Positions 50,165 to 58,744 of a stretch of DNA of 64,000 bases are shown here, one piece after another (position 1 is the first letter of the stretch; each line of letters opens with the position of its first letter). A model generated the notes under the pieces. It was not told where the DNA came from. It ran no database searches and worked only from the letters and a program-made list of their open reading frames with translations. Origin of the DNA: Pedobacter metabolipauper (GTDB lineage: Bacteria; Bacteroidota; Bacteroidia; Sphingobacteriales; Sphingobacteriaceae); assembly GCF_004362715.1 (NCBI RefSeq), contig NZ_SNYC01000004.1:1054001-1118000 (forward strand), in the 5' to 3' direction. Both the position numbers and the translations under genes were made by a program.

Positions 50165-52815
50165 TGATACTAGAAAGAGAAAACATACTAACATTGATAG
50201 GAAGCAGAAGATATCATTCTGCAATTCTTACTACTTTCAGCTTTGACTTTTATTTTTTTGAAATGAAAGCAATGAAATGGTTGCGTTCTTGTGGCGTGAG
50301 AAACATCAACGTTTTTATTGACGGACATTATTATTCAGAGTTAATGCAACAAGCTACAGGAGAAGAAATGCAACTTTCTGCCGGTTATTCACTTTATCCT
50401 GTTTTCCAAAAGTCAGTATTCCATCCAAAAATTTGGATGTTGTTTGGTGAAAAAGAAGGGTTGCTTATTGTTGGTTCTGGAAACCTTACAAATTCTGGAA
50501 ATGGTAACAATGATGAGATTTGGGGAGCATTTCATTTTGATATTCGTTCAACCGAAAATTCATCAATCTTTTCGTCAGCTTGGGATTATCTATCAACTCT
50601 TTCATCGTCAGTTAAGGGACAGATGAATGAAAAAACTACAAAATGGATACTTGAACATTCTAAATGGCTGAATGAATTGCCAAAGACAAAACCATTTCAA
50701 TTTTTCGAAACGTCGCAAAAAGAGAAGGTTGCTTTCCTGTTTAATACTGAAACAACTTCTATTTGGAACGAACTTTTAAAACATCTTAGCAATGAGAAAG
50801 TAGTAGAAATAACTACCATTTCTCCATATTATGACAAGAATGGGAAAGTATTACAAGAACTCAATTCTCTTTTTCCTTCAGCCACAGTAAAAGTTATATT
50901 GGATGAAAGTGGGTTAATCCCTTCTACAATGCAAGTGAGCAAAGCTTTTACATTTTACGATTGGTGTGATGCCGGCGTAAGCAAAGTGCAATATGCAAAA
51001 TCTGGAAACTCAAAATCAAAACTTCACGGGAAGATCATTCATTTCAAGACAAAAAATGGAAAAGAGTTTTGCTTGTTCGGCAGTGCCAATATTACACCTG
51101 CAGGGTTGGGATTATTGGGCAAAAATTCAAATGCAGAAGTTTCACTTCTTATTCAGTCAGAAAAAGGTGGATTGTTAAATCAATTAGGCATAAAACTGAA
51201 AATAAGCAATAGTAAAACCCTTGATGAATTTACAACGACTACAAGTAAATCAATTTATGAAACTATAGTCGATAATAATCAATTCAAACTGCAACTGCTA
51301 TCGGCAGAGTTGATTTATGATGAATTTATACTTCATTCCAGTGGTACTTATACCGATGAATTCAGGATTGTCTTCTTCGATAAACAAAACCGATTTTTGT
51401 ATTCCAAAACATTCTCAAATTATGAGAAAGAACTAAAAACAAAACTCAATTTAGAATTAGGCACTTTCCAATATGTGCAATTGACAAATATTAATGACGA
51501 GATTATCTCTAATAAACTTTTGATTTCAGATTATTTCCTCTTGGCAAAAACGCATCCTAATCCAAAGACAGAGGAAATTGAAAAAATTTATAGCGAAATC
51601 CAAAATGGAGAGCTGAGCAAAGTTCTCGACTTGTTGCATTATGCAATCTTTGATGAAACAGAAAATGAAACAGGAGTCAGCTTTTTAGATAGTAGGAGAA
51701 GCACGTTTACAAAGCTGAATGATGACAAAGAACCTGAAAAACTTTACGATCTCTCTTCCTATAAAACAATAGAAAATTCTGGATTTGAAAAAAACCTTCT
51801 ACTCTCTTCTCTTTCCCTACGTGTTTTAGATGTTTTGAAGTTCATCAATTTAAATGGACTTTCAACGAAAAAGCAAGAAGATATAAGTGTTGATGAGCAA
51901 GAAGACGATTTAGGTAACATAAATGGAAATGAGGAAGGAGAAGTGGCAACTGTTCGTAACCTCTCTTTTGTCATGCTTAAATCTGAAAAAAGAAAGTTGA
52001 CGAACTACTTTAATAATCTTTACAATTACCAACAAGAAATTCTTTATGGGTATAATCGACCAAAAACATATAGGCCTACACTTACAGATTTGACTAAATA
52101 TCTAATTGCCCTTGAGTTGATAACTGAATATGGGGGGAAATCTGCAAAGTATGACGAACAAGACGCACAGCATTTTTTTAGTTATTTGCCCTTTGTAGAT
52201 AACTATGATAATAACAATATAAAAGGTTGTTGTTTAAACTTAATTGGCGACTTTTTGATGCTGGCTAGAAGCGGATTTAAAGCGTATGAATTTGACTATA
52301 CCAAAAAGAAAATTGAGGAACTAAAAAAAGAGGCGCTCATAAGCACAATTGTTTGCTTGGTAAACAATCGCTGGAAAGATGATGAATTACATTACTTTTT
52401 TACGATGGTTTTAAATGCACTTCATTATTTAGGTTGCAAAAATGTAAATGATTTCAATAACAACTTCGCGGAATTGAAAACCAAGATTAATATTAGAATT
52501 TCTGAGTTGAAAAACAGGACAAAAGGATTTGAAGAAAACTTAGAGATATTTTACAGAAAACTTTGTCCATCGTTTATAAAAGTAATTAAACAGATTGAAG
52601 ATAAAAACTTCGATACGTCAGCAGTTCAGGGGCAAATTATTTACAAATCGCCTTGGGGCTATAGCTACGTTCAGACCGTAACAAAAACAAATGATTTCAG
52701 TTTAATCAGACCAGGGTTTATGTGGGACGATTATAAGGAAGATTACATAAAACATAGCCCAGACGAAATTTATTTACCGCTAAAGCTTACATCTTTTATA
52801 TGTACTGATTTGTAG
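50164..52815 (+). CDS. Phospholipase-D-type nuclease with long unknown C-terminal region
   Basis: The 883-residue protein carries two PLD half-sites. The first is FHPKIWMLFG followed by LIVGSGNLTNSG (about residues 84-110). The second is LHGKIIHFKTKNG followed by CLFGSANITPAG (about 286-313). Each has His-x-Lys and Gly-Ser-x-Asn; the Asp of the classic HKD motif is missing, as in PLD-type nucleases such as those of restriction enzymes. The 570 residues after the second site are unrecognised, helical, with an acidic segment near residue 580. It is translated with the preceding 533-residue gene. A nucleic-acid-cutting defence role is likely but inferred from motif and context. Confidence 0.82.
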   Translation: MILERENILTLIGSRRYHSAILTTFSFDFYFFEMKAMKWLRSCGVRNINVFIDGHYYSELMQQATGEEMQLSAGYSLYPVFQKSVFHPKIWMLFGEKEGLLIVGSGNLTNSGNGNNDEIWGAFHFDIRSTENSSIFSSAWDYLSTLSSSVKGQMNEKTTKWILEHSKWLNELPKTKPFQFFETSQKEKVAFLFNTETTSIWNELLKHLSNEKVVEITTISPYYDKNGKVLQELNSLFPSATVKVILDESGLIPSTMQVSKAFTFYDWCDAGVSKVQYAKSGNSKSKLHGKIIHFKTKNGKEFCLFGSANITPAGLGLLGKNSNAEVSLLIQSEKGGLLNQLGIKLKISNSKTLDEFTTTTSKSIYETIVDNNQFKLQLLSAELIYDEFILHSSGTYTDEFRIVFFDKQNRFLYSKTFSNYEKELKTKLNLELGTFQYVQLTNINDEIISNKLLISDYFLLAKTHPNPKTEEIEKIYSEIQNGELSKVLDLLHYAIFDETENETGVSFLDSRRSTFTKLNDDKEPEKLYDLSSYKTIENSGFEKNLLLSSLSLRVLDVLKFINLNGLSTKKQEDISVDEQEDDLGNINGNEEGEVATVRNLSFVMLKSEKRKLTNYFNNLYNYQQEILYGYNRPKTYRPTLTDLTKYLIALELITEYGGKSAKYDEQDAQHFFSYLPFVDNYDNNNIKGCCLNLIGDFLMLARSGFKAYEFDYTKKKIEELKKEALISTIVCLVNNRWKDDELHYFFTMVLNALHYLGCKNVNDFNNNFAELKTKINIRISELKNRTKGFEENLEIFYRKLCPSFIKVIKQIEDKNFDTSAVQGQIIYKSPWGYSYVQTVTKTNDFSLIRPGFMWDDYKEDYIKHSPDEIYLPLKLTSFICTDL

Positions 52816-52858
52816 GTTTAGCAGAAATCGAACTACCTTTGGACTATCTGCCTTTTGG

Positions 52859-53659
52859 TTACTTAAGTCCTGTCCTATAAGTGTTATCGAGTTTATTATG
52901 GATTATTGTTGCTACAACTAAAACTTCTGTCATTTGTGAAAGTTGGGTATCTTCCAATATTTTTGGATTGTGTGCTTTTGGATTTCTGTACATAGAAAAA
53001 AAACCTTTACAGAAGTTTCCAAAGCCCTTATGTTCACTTTCCTCGCTTTGATTATTCAGAGTGTTAAAAGCAAGCATAGGTCTTCTGTCTTTTCCCAACG
53101 CAAAACAATCATCAACTAAATCTGCTCCGTCTGAAGTATAGCCGCTTTTTTGCCTAAGCCTTTCTGCTACACTTTTCGTAATTTCAAGTATAGCATGAAA
53201 ATAATTTTCCTTTAACCATTCAGCTTCACAATAAGGCAAAATTTCTGAATTAATTCCAATACCGTGTACTTTTTCTTTGATTTTAAGTGACCTGCTTTTA
53301 GCTTCTGAAATGGTTTTAGCCCTATCAACTTGTCGGGCTTGCCCAGTTTTATCAATTTCTATCCCTTCATAAAGGAATTTCTCATTGATAGTCGTTCTAT
53401 CTTTTTCAAATTCATCTTCTGAATTATATCTTTTTGGGTTTAATAACCTGACAACAAATGCCAATATATTATTTCCGCACCTGTCTTGTACTTGTCTTTC
53501 TTTTAACGCATAAAACAGTCTATCTGTTTTGTTTGTACCGTATTGAGATTGAGAAATACCAGCACCAGATAAATGTTCTGTAATTTTGGTATGGGTCAGC
53601 ATATTTGAAATTATATCAGATATATTTCGCAGGGTTATGTCATCAAAGGATTTTGTCAT
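52859..53659 (-). CDS. TIGR02391 (Ymh) family protein, HEPN-like
   Basis: The 266-residue protein has the Ymh-type C-terminal domain over about residues 150-262: EWLKENYFHAILEITKSVAERL, then PMLAFNTLN and GFFSMYRNPKAHNP. The Arg225-x4-His230 spacing is the RNase motif of HEPN domains, to which this family has been linked. Members cluster in defence islands and toxin-type loci. The N-terminal 140 residues are less conserved in type and may be a sensing part. It converges with the PLD-type gene (43 bases between stops). Confidence 0.82.
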   Translation of the reverse strand: MTKSFDDITLRNISDIISNMLTHTKITEHLSGAGISQSQYGTNKTDRLFYALKERQVQDRCGNNILAFVVRLLNPKRYNSEDEFEKDRTTINEKFLYEGIEIDKTGQARQVDRAKTISEAKSRSLKIKEKVHGIGINSEILPYCEAEWLKENYFHAILEITKSVAERLRQKSGYTSDGADLVDDCFALGKDRRPMLAFNTLNNQSEESEHKGFGNFCKGFFSMYRNPKAHNPKILEDTQLSQMTEVLVVATIIHNKLDNTYRTGLK

Positions 53660-53686
53660 TCAATAATTATTCTATTTTAAAATTAG

Positions 53687-53959
53687 TTATTTTGGTTTTT
53701 GTATCTCCACATTTTGTTTTTCTTTATCTTTTTTTTCACGAGAATAACCCCAAAGCGATAACAGCCCAAAAATAATCAGTGCATAAGCTACCCACTTTCC
53801 AAATTTTTCAAGCAGTTTAATGATAACCGAACTTTCATAAGATGAAAATCCTTCTGCTCCCATAGGACCACGCCTGTAAAACTTTCGCCGGTTAATCCAG
53901 TAGCGAAGTCCCAAGCCTGCAACCAAAAATATGATGCCTATTATCAATGATGCGATCAT
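53687..53959 (-). CDS. Small membrane protein of unknown function
   Basis: The 90-residue protein has two predicted membrane helices (about residues 2-19 and 55-73), a basic loop between them (RRKFYRRGPMGAEGFSSYE) and a charged tail. It lies after the terminator that ends the transfer operon. No domain is recognised. Conjugative elements often carry such small proteins, but no role can be named. Confidence 0.65.
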   Translation of the reverse strand: MIASLIIGIIFLVAGLGLRYWINRRKFYRRGPMGAEGFSSYESSVIIKLLEKFGKWVAYALIIFGLLSLWGYSREKKDKEKQNVEIQKPK

Positions 53960-54010
53960 AACAAAAACACTTTAAATTCACCTTTTAAATTTACAAAAAT
54001 TTAGCTTCAA

Positions 54011-54514
54011 TCACTCCAAAAAAAGAAATCCTGCTTTTGCGGCAGGACTTCTTTTTGCTACTATACTAATCATTACTGTTAAACTGAAACTTATTTGCTT
54101 TTCATTCCCGAAGCTGTCTGAAATCCAAACATCAAAAGATTGTGATACGGCAGATGTTGAAGTGTAATACAACCTAAATTGTTCAGTTGGTAATGAATAC
54201 AAATCATTCGGCAGGTACGGCGCTTCGTCATAATACCGCAGCGTTCCCTGTCCGTCAAATTGAAAGTAGCGGAGAAAATACTGCGTGTTGCTGTAATTAC
54301 CCGTACGCTGTATGGTAATGCGTATTTCTACCGTTTGCCCGTTGGCTACATCTTTGGGTACTGGCATCACGTTTACCTCGAATGGAAAATCGTTCTGTAC
54401 TTCGAGTTCATCGTCTTTGCTACAAGATACCAGAGTTACCGAAGCTGTGAGGATTGCCAGCAAGACATATATCGGCAGTAATCCCATCCTGAATTTATTG
54501 AATATTGCTATCAT
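54011..54514 (-). CDS. traQ: Conjugal transfer lipoprotein TraQ (DUF3872 family), 3' end possibly shifted
   Basis: The 167-residue frame has a hydrophobic start, a lipobox-like VTLVSC and the DUF3872 features PFEVNVMPVPKDVANGQTVE, then YFLRYFQFDGQGTLRY. The last part after residue 142 (SFSLTVMISIVAKRS to GFLFLE) reads straight through the operon's terminator, which is unusual. If one T were added near 54081-54083, the frame would end FSFNSND and a stop before the hairpin, closer to the expected family end. A one-base loss in a T run is therefore suspected, natural or a sequencing error. It is the last gene of the tra operon. Confidence 0.8.
   Translation of the reverse strand: MIAIFNKFRMGLLPIYVLLAILTASVTLVSCSKDDELEVQNDFPFEVNVMPVPKDVANGQTVEIRITIQRTGNYSNTQYFLRYFQFDGQGTLRYYDEAPYLPNDLYSLPTEQFRLYYTSTSAVSQSFDVWISDSFGNEKQISFSLTVMISIVAKRSPAAKAGFLFLE
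54014..54056 (-). terminator. Intrinsic terminator of the transfer operon
   Basis: On the minus strand an 11-base stem with one G-U pair (AGAAGTCCTGC with GCAGGATTTCT) and a seven-base loop is followed by a run of seven Ts. It lies inside the last codons of the traQ reading frame as written. Confidence 0.9.
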
Positions 54515-54525
54515 CTTTTTACGTT

Positions 54526-55086
54526 TTAAAAATTAAACCTTAATCCTATACCTGCGGATGGACGGAATTGCTTCAAGTCCGTACCCCAAATGACTTTTGT
54601 ACGTCCGTGCAGGACTAATACAAAATGGTCTGACAAGTACGTTTCAAATGTGAGTCGTCCACCAGCTCCATAGATGAAATTATCGTCGCTCACTATCCTT
54701 GCTCCGTCATACAACATTGCTTCGCCACGGTTAATACTTTCATAACCAACTACACCTGTTATTGCGGCATTTAACGTAATGTTCTTACTGGCATCACCCA
54801 ACAAAAAGAAGCTGTAACCGCCTTCGGCAGTATAGGTTTCCTGCGGAATGCGAAGGTCTTTGTAGTCGTGATATTGATGTGTATATTCCAAAGCCCAAAG
54901 CTGGTAGTTCCCATTTTTCCCGTTTACGGTCATTCCGATATTGATGTAATAATCATTACCTATTTTATCATCAGACAGTGCACCAACATTTACTTCCAAT
55001 CCTTTTTGCTTAGGCAACATCCGTTGTGCCTGGCTTGTCGTGATTCCTATCAATATGAGTATCACGGTATATATATACTTTTTCAT
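54526..55086 (-). CDS. traO: Conjugal transfer protein TraO
   Basis: The 186-residue protein has a signal peptide (MKKYIYTVILILIGITTSQA) and alternating strands ending GIGLRFNF, in line with an outer-membrane barrel. The TraO family features are MLPKQKGLEVNVGALSD at the front and the SYFFLLG-type central strand. It belongs to the outer-membrane part of the Bacteroidetes type IV secretion apparatus. Confidence 0.9.
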   Translation of the reverse strand: MKKYIYTVILILIGITTSQAQRMLPKQKGLEVNVGALSDDKIGNDYYINIGMTVNGKNGNYQLWALEYTHQYHDYKDLRIPQETYTAEGGYSFFLLGDASKNITLNAAITGVVGYESINRGEAMLYDGARIVSDDNFIYGAGGRLTFETYLSDHFVLVLHGRTKVIWGTDLKQFRPSAGIGLRFNF

Positions 55087-55112
55087 TTTATTACTATTAT
55101 TTTAAAGGGTTA

Positions 55113-56006
55113 TTAAAATTTCAGGTGCATATCGTTAATCAATCGGGCTTTTATCAAATCCGAATTTTCAACCTGAAGCGTTTGATGCCTGCCTCCGTTT
55201 TTCTCGAAAATTTCAATCAACAGTACCTTGTCATCAGCAATGGTAAACTGGTCTAACAGGAACACGTCCTGTTCGGTGGTTTGTCCTGAAATTTCAGTAA
55301 GTGGTTTATAAGCACGAAGTGGTATCATCGGGCGTTCCTGAACCACAGTGCGTTTGGCTACTTTTTTATCTACCACTTTGAAATTGATAAAATCAATCTG
55401 GAAGGGTACATTGGTACGGTTTCTCAATTCCGTATGGAAATAGTATTTGTCTTTATGTATGTAAATACCTTTGAGGATAAATTGAATACCGAAACTCTTA
55501 GCCCCAATATGTTTTACAATACGCTTGTCCTTTTTGTAAATGGTTTCTAAAAGCAAACCAGCCAATGACGGCGAATTGTTGCCCAATTCTTCAAAAAGAA
55601 CATCGTTACCGTTGGCTTTATCTACTGCCTTTTGCATCGTGAGCAGGTCATAGCTCATTGCCTCCGGATAGGAACTGTAATAGACATTGAAGCTATAAAA
55701 ACGCCCGTCATTGGTAATGACTGAAAAATTGGTTTCGGGTTCAAAATCCCTTACCGATGCTTTTACACGCAATACGTTTTCCGCATCTTCTGCTTTTCCG
55801 GCAATAAGGTATTCACTCCCCAAATCCACATAACGAATGGCGGTAGGGAAAATCAGATGCGAAGTTTTATCGTAGGTAACTTCCATTTTATACGGTTCTA
55901 TCTTGCCCAATGCAAGTTTGGTTCTCACACTGTCCTGTGCGTAAGATTGTAAGGCAAAGCCTAGTATAAGGGCAATTGCCCAAAAGGTTTTTAAATGATT
56001 TTTCAT
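55113..56006 (-). CDS. traN: Conjugal transfer protein TraN (DUF4138, VirB9-like)
   Basis: The 297-residue protein has a signal peptide (LQSYAQ) and the TraN pattern: a strand-rich front (KMEVTYDKTSHLIFPTAIRY), AEDAENVLRVKAS, FSVITNDGRFYSFNVYY and a C-terminal beta domain with KIFEKN-type segments. The family is DUF4138 and is regarded as the VirB9 counterpart of MPF_B systems. Confidence 0.92.
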   Translation of the reverse strand: MKNHLKTFWAIALILGFALQSYAQDSVRTKLALGKIEPYKMEVTYDKTSHLIFPTAIRYVDLGSEYLIAGKAEDAENVLRVKASVRDFEPETNFSVITNDGRFYSFNVYYSSYPEAMSYDLLTMQKAVDKANGNDVLFEELGNNSPSLAGLLLETIYKKDKRIVKHIGAKSFGIQFILKGIYIHKDKYYFHTELRNRTNVPFQIDFINFKVVDKKVAKRTVVQERPMIPLRAYKPLTEISGQTTEQDVFLLDQFTIADDKVLLIEIFEKNGGRHQTLQVENSDLIKARLINDMHLKF

Positions 56007-56030
56007 TGTTCTATTTATTTGAGTTCAATA

Positions 56031-57368
56031 TTATTGTTTGGAAACAAGGAAGACCTGATGTCCCGCTTTGAGTGAGACCTTCGACGTTTTTATTTTTTTG
56101 GCGAAATAGCCCGAAATACCCTGTACTGCACCACGGCTAAGGTCTGCGGCTACCTGCTGTCCGGCAGACTGCGTAAGCATTATGCTTGTTCCCGAAGTCT
56201 GGCTCATATTACCAGCCATTTCGGTAAGGGCATTCATCTCCGGGGAGTATGGAACATACAGACCTTGCTGTCCGTCCAAATCATAAATGGTTATATCCAC
56301 CGGAATAATGCTTCCCTCCAGTTCTATGGAAATAATTTTTAGCTGCAAACGCCCGCCCTGAAACTTTGCATTAGCGGTTACAATCGTCCCCTGCGGAATG
56401 GTACGGTTAGGTGTTTTGGCTGGCTCTAATAAACGCAAGCGTACACCTGTTTCGCCAATAATCGTCTGTGTTTCGTGTACACTTGCTTTGATACTATTTT
56501 TCGGTTGTACCGCTTGCTCGGTAGAACCTGCCGTATAAAACCCTCGGTTTCTTGTTTCGCTCCAATTGGCTAAAAAAGCACTATCGGTAGGCTCACGGTA
56601 CAACGCAGATACGGTGTTCTTTCTTGTCGGCGTGAAAGCCACAAAATGTTCTTTTTGAGTTGAACCAGTGGTAGCCGTACTTGCCTCCTTAACGGGTGCA
56701 ACTTCCGCTGAATTTGTATTCGTTGGCAGATACTTTGCCGCCATCTGGTATGATTTCTCCATCAGAGCAAGCTGGTCATCAACGGTTACAGATTTAGGTA
56801 CATCTTTGTCAGCCAGCTTTTCTTTCATCTCTTCCATTTGCCTACGGAGTTCTGTTGTTTCCGAATTGTTGTCCTGATAAAATGAACCTAACGTGTTTTG
56901 TGCATTGCGGTAACTGTTCAATGTAGGATTACCGTTTCTTCCCGAACTTCTGCTACCTCCATAACTGTTGCTTTGACCTTCTTCAGGAAGTTGTTCATCA
57001 ATCGATTCTTCTTTGTCTTCGGTATTCCAATAGTCAGAAAGCGTAGTTAAAGCACTGCGTTTTTCCTGCTCTTTGCGTTCGAGCATTTCCTGCTCATACG
57101 CCTTGCCTTTGTCGGCAGGCATTCCGGCTCCGGTAGCCTCTGGTACTGCATCGTTCAATCCGATATTTTCAATTTCCTTTTTATCGGAAGACGGTTTAAA
57201 TATCAGATACATACAACCGAGAAATACAACGCCCATCAAAACAAATATGAGTGGCTTTTTGAGTTTTTCGGTTTTATTACGTGTACCATCTTGCAGTACA
57301 TCAGTGGTTTCGTTCGGGACACCTTCTGTCACCCGAACAACCGATTTTTTGTTCTCATTTTCTTTCAT
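56031..57368 (-). CDS. traM: Conjugative transposon protein TraM (VirB10-like)
   Basis: The 445-residue protein has a short cytoplasmic start, one membrane helix (LIFVLMGVVFLGCMYLIF, about residues 40-57), a low-complexity periplasmic spacer and a C-terminal TraM domain, with GVRLRLLEPAKTPNRTIPQG and GSIIPVDITIYDLDGQQG. This is the VirB10-like scaffold linking inner and outer membranes. Its start overlaps the end of traL by 14 bases. Confidence 0.92.
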   Translation of the reverse strand: MKENENKKSVVRVTEGVPNETTDVLQDGTRNKTEKLKKPLIFVLMGVVFLGCMYLIFKPSSDKKEIENIGLNDAVPEATGAGMPADKGKAYEQEMLERKEQEKRSALTTLSDYWNTEDKEESIDEQLPEEGQSNSYGGSRSSGRNGNPTLNSYRNAQNTLGSFYQDNNSETTELRRQMEEMKEKLADKDVPKSVTVDDQLALMEKSYQMAAKYLPTNTNSAEVAPVKEASTATTGSTQKEHFVAFTPTRKNTVSALYREPTDSAFLANWSETRNRGFYTAGSTEQAVQPKNSIKASVHETQTIIGETGVRLRLLEPAKTPNRTIPQGTIVTANAKFQGGRLQLKIISIELEGSIIPVDITIYDLDGQQGLYVPYSPEMNALTEMAGNMSQTSGTSIMLTQSAGQQVAADLSRGAVQGISGYFAKKIKTSKVSLKAGHQVFLVSKQ

Positions 57369-57642
57369 AAATCTGATTTTTTAGAATTGTTGATAATGTG
57401 TCCTGCAATCTTGCAGGGCTTTCACTTTTTTTGAGGACAGGATTTTCTATATGCTCAATGACCATATGGTTATCGGACTTTGAGGTATCGTACCATACTT
57501 TGCCAATGACACCTGCGGTAAGCATCAGGTAACCCACAAAGAAGTACAGCGTATATCGGTGCTGTTTCTGTAGGGGCAATGCCCGCCAACGTTCGTCCAG
57601 TTTGTCAAAGTACCTGTCCATATTTGCTCTTAATTTTTTCAT
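57355..57642 (-). CDS. traL: Conjugal transfer protein TraL (DUF3989)
   Basis: Taken from the ATG at 57642 the protein has 95 residues: a basic helical start (MKKLRANMDRYFDKLDERW), one membrane helix (YTLYFFVGYLMLTAGVIG) and a short periplasmic tail. This is the usual TraL layout. A longer frame from 57714 adds a basic segment overlapping the preceding gene and is less likely. Confidence 0.82.
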   Translation of the reverse strand: MKKLRANMDRYFDKLDERWRALPLQKQHRYTLYFFVGYLMLTAGVIGKVWYDTSKSDNHMVIEHIENPVLKKSESPARLQDTLSTILKNQIYERK

Positions 57643-57661
57643 AGCCTCACTATTTCTATTG

Positions 57662-58090
57662 TTATAGCTTGAAACGTTTAGGGCTTTTAACCGCCTTTTG
57701 CTTCGCTTCATCATTGACCAAAGCGACTGCCTCTAACGCTTTGGGTGCGGATATTACAGACAGGTTTGTCAGTTCCGATTTTTTGAGTAATTGCCCAAAG
57801 CCATCTTTCTTCGCTACTTCCATACGGCTAAGTGAGAACTTGCCATTCAGGTACTTTACCCACATACTGCATTCTACACTTGGCTTGTCATCGCCCGACC
57901 ATTGTAGGTAGCCCGTCAGTAGTAAGTCCTGCTTAGGCAAACTGTCTGCACCTTTTTGACAGTTTTCGAGGTATTCCCCGATGCTTTCTTTCAACTTTCC
58001 GGCATACGCACCCTGCGTATGGAAATAGCCGTTATATCCTTTGTCGGTAAGGATTTTTGCGAACGTGTTTAAATCTGATAATGCTTCCAT
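57662..58090 (-). CDS. Hypothetical protein between traK and traL
   Basis: The 142-residue protein begins MEALSDLNTFAKIL and contains KLKESIGEYLENCQKGADSL, a WSGDDKPSVECSMWVKYLNG strand region and a basic end (KSPKRFKL). No signal peptide or membrane helix. Not recognised as a standard Tra protein; it is in the same operon, 11 bases after traK and 19 before traL, so it is probably an accessory transfer protein. Confidence 0.75.
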   Translation of the reverse strand: MEALSDLNTFAKILTDKGYNGYFHTQGAYAGKLKESIGEYLENCQKGADSLPKQDLLLTGYLQWSGDDKPSVECSMWVKYLNGKFSLSRMEVAKKDGFGQLLKKSELTNLSVISAPKALEAVALVNDEAKQKAVKSPKRFKL

Positions 58091-58101
58091 AAAATTGTTT
58101 T

Positions 58102-58725
58102 TTAGCGTTCGATGACTTCTATATCCCTGTTTTCAATCACTGCAAATTTTTCAATATTGAAGCCCTGCGGATTGTTATCGGAACGAACGGAGTTTACGAG
58201 ATAGCAGGAGGTAATCAGATTACGCCTGGTCACATTGCTCGAACGGATGATGAACTGTTTGGCGTAGGTACGCACCGCATAAGGATAGGTGTCGAAATTG
58301 CACACCACACTATCAACCTCAATGCGTTGTTGTACGTTTCCCGAAATGATCCTGCTGTAATAACCCTTTTCGGACAAGTCTTTGTAATAATCAAAAGCAC
58401 TTTTGTCGGCAAGGTTGAATGCCCTGCTCATATTGCTTTCGATAGCATTCTTGTCGGGAGCAAGGGTAAAGAAAAGCTCGTGAAACCGTCTGACGTGTTC
58501 CCTTGCTTCCACAGGTCGATTGATGCTGGCATCTTGCGATAAGGCAAGCATCAAAGATTTGCCGTTATCCAATACATAGATTTTTTGGCGTTGTTCTTCT
58601 GCAAAGCGGTAGGAATGCCATACGGCATATCCTACCACGCCAATGCAGAGAACGGCAAACACAATGGCATACAAACGTATCTGCCGAAAGCTGTTTTCTA
58701 TATTTCTTAGCGTTTTAAATTCCAT
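58102..58725 (-). CDS. traK: Conjugative transposon protein TraK (VirB8-like)
   Basis: The 207-residue protein has the TraK start (MEFKTLRNIENSFRQIRLYA), one membrane helix (IVFAVLCIGVVGYAVWHSY, about 20-38) and a periplasmic domain with HVRRFHELFFTLAPD and FNLADKSAFDYYKDL. This is the Bacteroidetes counterpart of VirB8, an inner-membrane assembly factor of the transfer channel. Confidence 0.93.
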   Translation of the reverse strand: MEFKTLRNIENSFRQIRLYAIVFAVLCIGVVGYAVWHSYRFAEEQRQKIYVLDNGKSLMLALSQDASINRPVEAREHVRRFHELFFTLAPDKNAIESNMSRAFNLADKSAFDYYKDLSEKGYYSRIISGNVQQRIEVDSVVCNFDTYPYAVRTYAKQFIIRSSNVTRRNLITSCYLVNSVRSDNNPQGFNIEKFAVIENRDIEVIER

Positions 58726-58744
58726 TTTTTGAATGATTAATTGT

